Assembly: GCA_904502055.1 (NCBI GenBank) | Contig: CAJGDZ010000078.1 | Location: forward strand, 1-8,146 | Source: an uncultured Clostridia bacterium | Lineage (GTDB): Bacteria > Bacillota > Clostridia > Oscillospirales > CAG-272 | DNA length: 8,146 nucleotides | Direction of reading: 5' to 3' | Shown: piece after piece, positions 6,227 to 8,146 of the stretch | Layout of the letters: each line of letters starts with the position of its first letter | Position numbering within the stretch: position 1 is the first letter of the stretch | Position numbers and translations under genes: made by a program | The notes under the pieces: model-generated | Databases searched by the model: none | What the model saw: only the letters and a program-made list of their open reading frames with translations | What the model was told of the DNA's origin: nothing

Positions 6227-8146
6227 TTCAGTTTGGATTTCGTATAGATCAGCGCAGGCAAAAGCCAAAGCAACTGATAGATGGCAATATACAATGACGG
6301 AATGGTCGTATAAAGCTTTAGAACCATCATTACCGCAGAAACGGCAACACCAAGCAAAAGCGCTCCGATGCGAAGCCTTCTCTGTACGGCATGGATTCGT
6401 TTGATGTTAAAGCACTGTTCAAGGATCTTGAAGATCATATGAGAGTTTTTGGAGGTGACGATACCGCTGTCCGAATGCTTGCCGATCGGAATCAGCTCGT
6501 TCGGTGTGGGACGAATCACCTTGATGGAAATCTCACTGTCGCCGCGAAGCGCTGCAATCATTTTTTCATTTACATTCGGGTCAAGGGTTCGGATACCGAC
6601 GTGGATGCCGTTTTTCACCATCTCTGCCGCAAACTTTTCAAACCTTTGAGTTACCGAATACTGCATATAAATTTTAGCGCAAAGCTCGCCGCCGATGGCC
6701 ATATACAAAATGCTGATCTGGCCGCTTTCAATTTTCTTTTCGTCCTCGGGATTGCGCTTTGGGAAATATCCACGGCTTCTCATAAACGCAAGATTTCCAA
6801 TATAAATGGTGCTTTCTCGGTTGAGCGAGGCCTCAAGACCGCCAACGGATATCTTGGTGATCTTTACTCCATCCTTTTTCTCAATCTCCTTGGCGGAGTT
6901 GTCGAAAACGTTGCTAAGCGGAGCTCCAACCAACGCAAAAACAGAAAGCGCATAGGACAAGATCTCATAAAAGTCCATGTCGTTATATACACGAAGTCCT
7001 ACGATACGCGCACCATGTTTTCCAAACATTTCGGTGTCCTCAAGATAAATGGTGTCCGCATCGTGATATTCCTCGGTCACCGCATCACCGATCACGGCAC
7101 TTTCCAGCTTGGAAAGGCCCTTGGTCAGGTGAAAGAACGGATAAATGCCGAGTGTAAGAAATTGCATCGGAAGACAAGCAAGCACCGTGAAAATGAATAA
7201 TGTAAATGCGGAAGATATCGTCCCTCCCAGACAAAGAGAAAGGAGCGATACAAAAAGCGCACCGAGAACCGAAAAGGCGAGTTCATGGAAATATTCGGTA
7301 AACTGTACGGGTCTTCGTCCCGAGCGAGCAAAGAAATTGCCGACAAGATCGACTTTTTCAACAAAAAATTCTTTTTTTGGAGAAAACGCCGTTGCCGTTT
7401 CTGCATCGGAATTCCCTTCAAAGCGCTCAAGAGAAAGCTTCTCCTTCGGTTCGGAAACCACGTCGAAGGCAAGCTTTTCACGTGTTAAGCGCATGGCGTC
7501 ATCCGCAATGCCGAAAAGGAGAAAAACTGCGACGGCAAAATTGTATACCGGAAGCTGTGCCTCTCTCGCCGCAAAGAAAATGACGGCGGTATAAATAAAA
7601 TTAAATATGGCCAAACACGAGACCGAAACAAACGGCTCAGCGCGAAGAGCAAACAAAGAGTGAATGCCTTGCCAAATCCTTTTTCCGGAAACCAAAATCA
7701 ATAGGACAGAAAACAAAAGTGCGACACCGTAATAACAAACGGCCGTTGCAAGCCAGCGAGAAAGATACGGAATCTGAAGCGATGTGCGCGGCAAATGCTC
7801 CAAAAATAAAATCAAGACCGAAAGCAAGAAGGTAAAGATAAATTGCCTCTTGATTTGGCTATGCTTGACCGTGTATTTTTGCCGGATCTCTTCGGTCTGG
7901 TGATGGGAACGGTATTCCTCGCCGCAATAGCCGTAGGTGTTCTTGGCCGTTGCTTCTCCCAAAATGGGGTCATGAAATCCGTTTTTGGCAGATCGCACGC
8001 GGAAATAACCAACGGAATTTTCCAACTCCTCGCGGCTTCCCAATGCCAAGGCCAAATTGATGTCCGTGTCATCAAAGTCCACCGAATCCGAAGCGGCTTC
8101 GTCTGCGGGGGCCACATCCTCTGCAGAGAAATTTCGGAAAAACTGC
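6223..8146 (-). CDS. Degenerate P1B-type ATPase-like membrane protein (5' end outside window)
   Basis: 641 codons are visible and the frame is open to the right edge, so the N-terminus is probably missing; a GTG at 8115 gives 630 residues but lacks a well-spaced Shine-Dalgarno site. Positions below count from that GTG. An acidic, probably disordered N-tail (1-90) leads into eight hydrophobic segments at about 91-107, 122-143, 162-182, 188-206, 278-299, 301-323, 583-601 and 604-625. This is the 2+2+2+2 layout of P1B heavy-metal ATPases. Ala-Cys-Leu-Pro at 313-316 sits where the metal-site CPC motif occurs. The stretch Asp354-Thr-Ile-Tyr-Leu-Glu359-Asp-Thr-Glu aligns with the family's D-T-V-V-F-D-K-T-G, so the phosphorylated Asp is Glu and the Gly is lost. 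Residues ~423-451 resemble the nucleotide-binding domain's end (Ile-Tyr-Ile-Gly-Asn), and Thr510-Leu-Asp stands for TGD. The GDGxND hinge and the HP motif are absent. I infer a membrane pseudoenzyme without pump activity; its true role is unknown. It is coupled to the radical SAM gene by an ATGA overlap. Confidence 0.72.
   Translation of the reverse strand, partial: QFFRNFSAEDVAPADEAASDSVDFDDTDINLALALGSREELENSVGYFRVRSAKNGFHDPILGEATAKNTYGYCGEEYRSHHQTEEIRQKYTVKHSQIKRQFIFTFLLSVLILFLEHLPRTSLQIPYLSRWLATAVCYYGVALLFSVLLILVSGKRIWQGIHSLFALRAEPFVSVSCLAIFNFIYTAVIFFAAREAQLPVYNFAVAVFLLFGIADDAMRLTREKLAFDVVSEPKEKLSLERFEGNSDAETATAFSPKKEFFVEKVDLVGNFFARSGRRPVQFTEYFHELAFSVLGALFVSLLSLCLGGTISSAFTLFIFTVLACLPMQFLTLGIYPFFHLTKGLSKLESAVIGDAVTEEYHDADTIYLEDTEMFGKHGARIVGLRVYNDMDFYEILSYALSVFALVGAPLSNVFDNSAKEIEKKDGVKITKISVGGLEASLNRESTIYIGNLAFMRSRGYFPKRNPEDEKKIESGQISILYMAIGGELCAKIYMQYSVTQRFEKFAAEMVKNGIHVGIRTLDPNVNEKMIAALRGDSEISIKVIRPTPNELIPIGKHSDSGIVTSKNSHMIFKILEQCFNIKRIHAVQRRLRIGALLLGVAVSAVMMVLKLYTTIPSLYIAIYQLLWLLPALIYTKSKLK

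Noticed and set aside
6227..6268. A 14-residue N-terminal extension of the radical SAM protein from a TTG at 6268
   Set aside because: It would begin inside the upstream membrane protein gene with a rare start codon, and the family normally starts near the ATG at 6226, which overlaps the upstream stop as ATGA.
6424..6436. Palindrome GATCTTGAAGATC as an operator
   Set aside because: It lies inside codons for Lys-Ile-Leu-Glu in the membrane protein, far from any gene start; the same words arise readily from Leu, Ile and Lys codons.
6391..7200. Plus-strand frame of 269 codons
   Set aside because: It is antisense to the membrane protein, whose hydrophobic segments and ATPase-like landmarks support the minus strand.
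8113..8115. GTG at 8115 as the true start of the membrane protein
   Set aside because: The frame stays open for the remaining ten codons to the window edge and the purine run before the GTG is too close to serve as a normal ribosome site, so the gene more likely starts outside the window.
6223..8146. Calling the membrane protein a heavy-metal export ATPase
   Set aside because: The DKTG aspartate, GDGxND hinge and HP motif needed for transport by ATP hydrolysis are absent, so only the fold can be suggested.

Overview
The window reads as a compact stretch of a bacterial chromosome, most likely from an anaerobic, low-to-medium GC Gram-positive (class Clostridia, possibly an uncultured gut or rumen lineage). 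The grounds are purine-rich Shine-Dalgarno sites, GTG starts, the paired radical-SAM/DUF2344 proteins, and a MetA with the acetyl-CoA specificity residue next to MetY. Base composition looks roughly balanced by eye. The species assignment is inference.

All six genes lie on the minus strand and are packed with almost no intergenic DNA, so transcription runs from high to low coordinates. In transcription order they are: (1) an 8-TM membrane protein, 8146-6223, open at its 5' end, that looks like a degenerate P1B-type ATPase lacking the phosphorylation motif; (2) a TIGR03960-type B12-binding-domain radical SAM protein, 6226-4358, joined to gene 1 by an ATGA overlap; (3) its DUF2344/TIGR03936 partner, 4382-3636, overlapping gene 2 by 25 nt; (4) metY, O-acetylhomoserine sulfhydrylase, 3611-2328; (5) metA, homoserine O-acetyltransferase, 2316-1399; (6) a beta-lactamase-fold serine hydrolase with an extra C-terminal region, from 1381 to beyond the left edge.

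MetA and MetY form a complete two-step route from homoserine to homocysteine by direct sulfhydrylation: MetA acetylates homoserine, and MetY replaces the acetyl group with sulfide. The radical SAM/DUF2344 pair is a conserved module of unsettled function. The first and last genes have no assigned substrate. Gaps or overlaps are 4-nt overlap, 25-nt overlap, 24, 11 and 17 nt, so the six genes probably form one operon. I see no convincing promoter, terminator or riboswitch between them, and no RNA genes, mobile elements, CRISPR arrays or long repeats. No stretch above 300 bases is without a gene.

The most unusual item is the P-type-ATPase-like membrane protein: it keeps the family's topology and several landmarks but has lost the catalytic aspartate, the ATP-binding landmarks and the GDGxND hinge. 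A previously undescribed system is not proven here. The linkage of this apparent pseudoenzyme with the radical SAM pair is the best candidate for follow-up.
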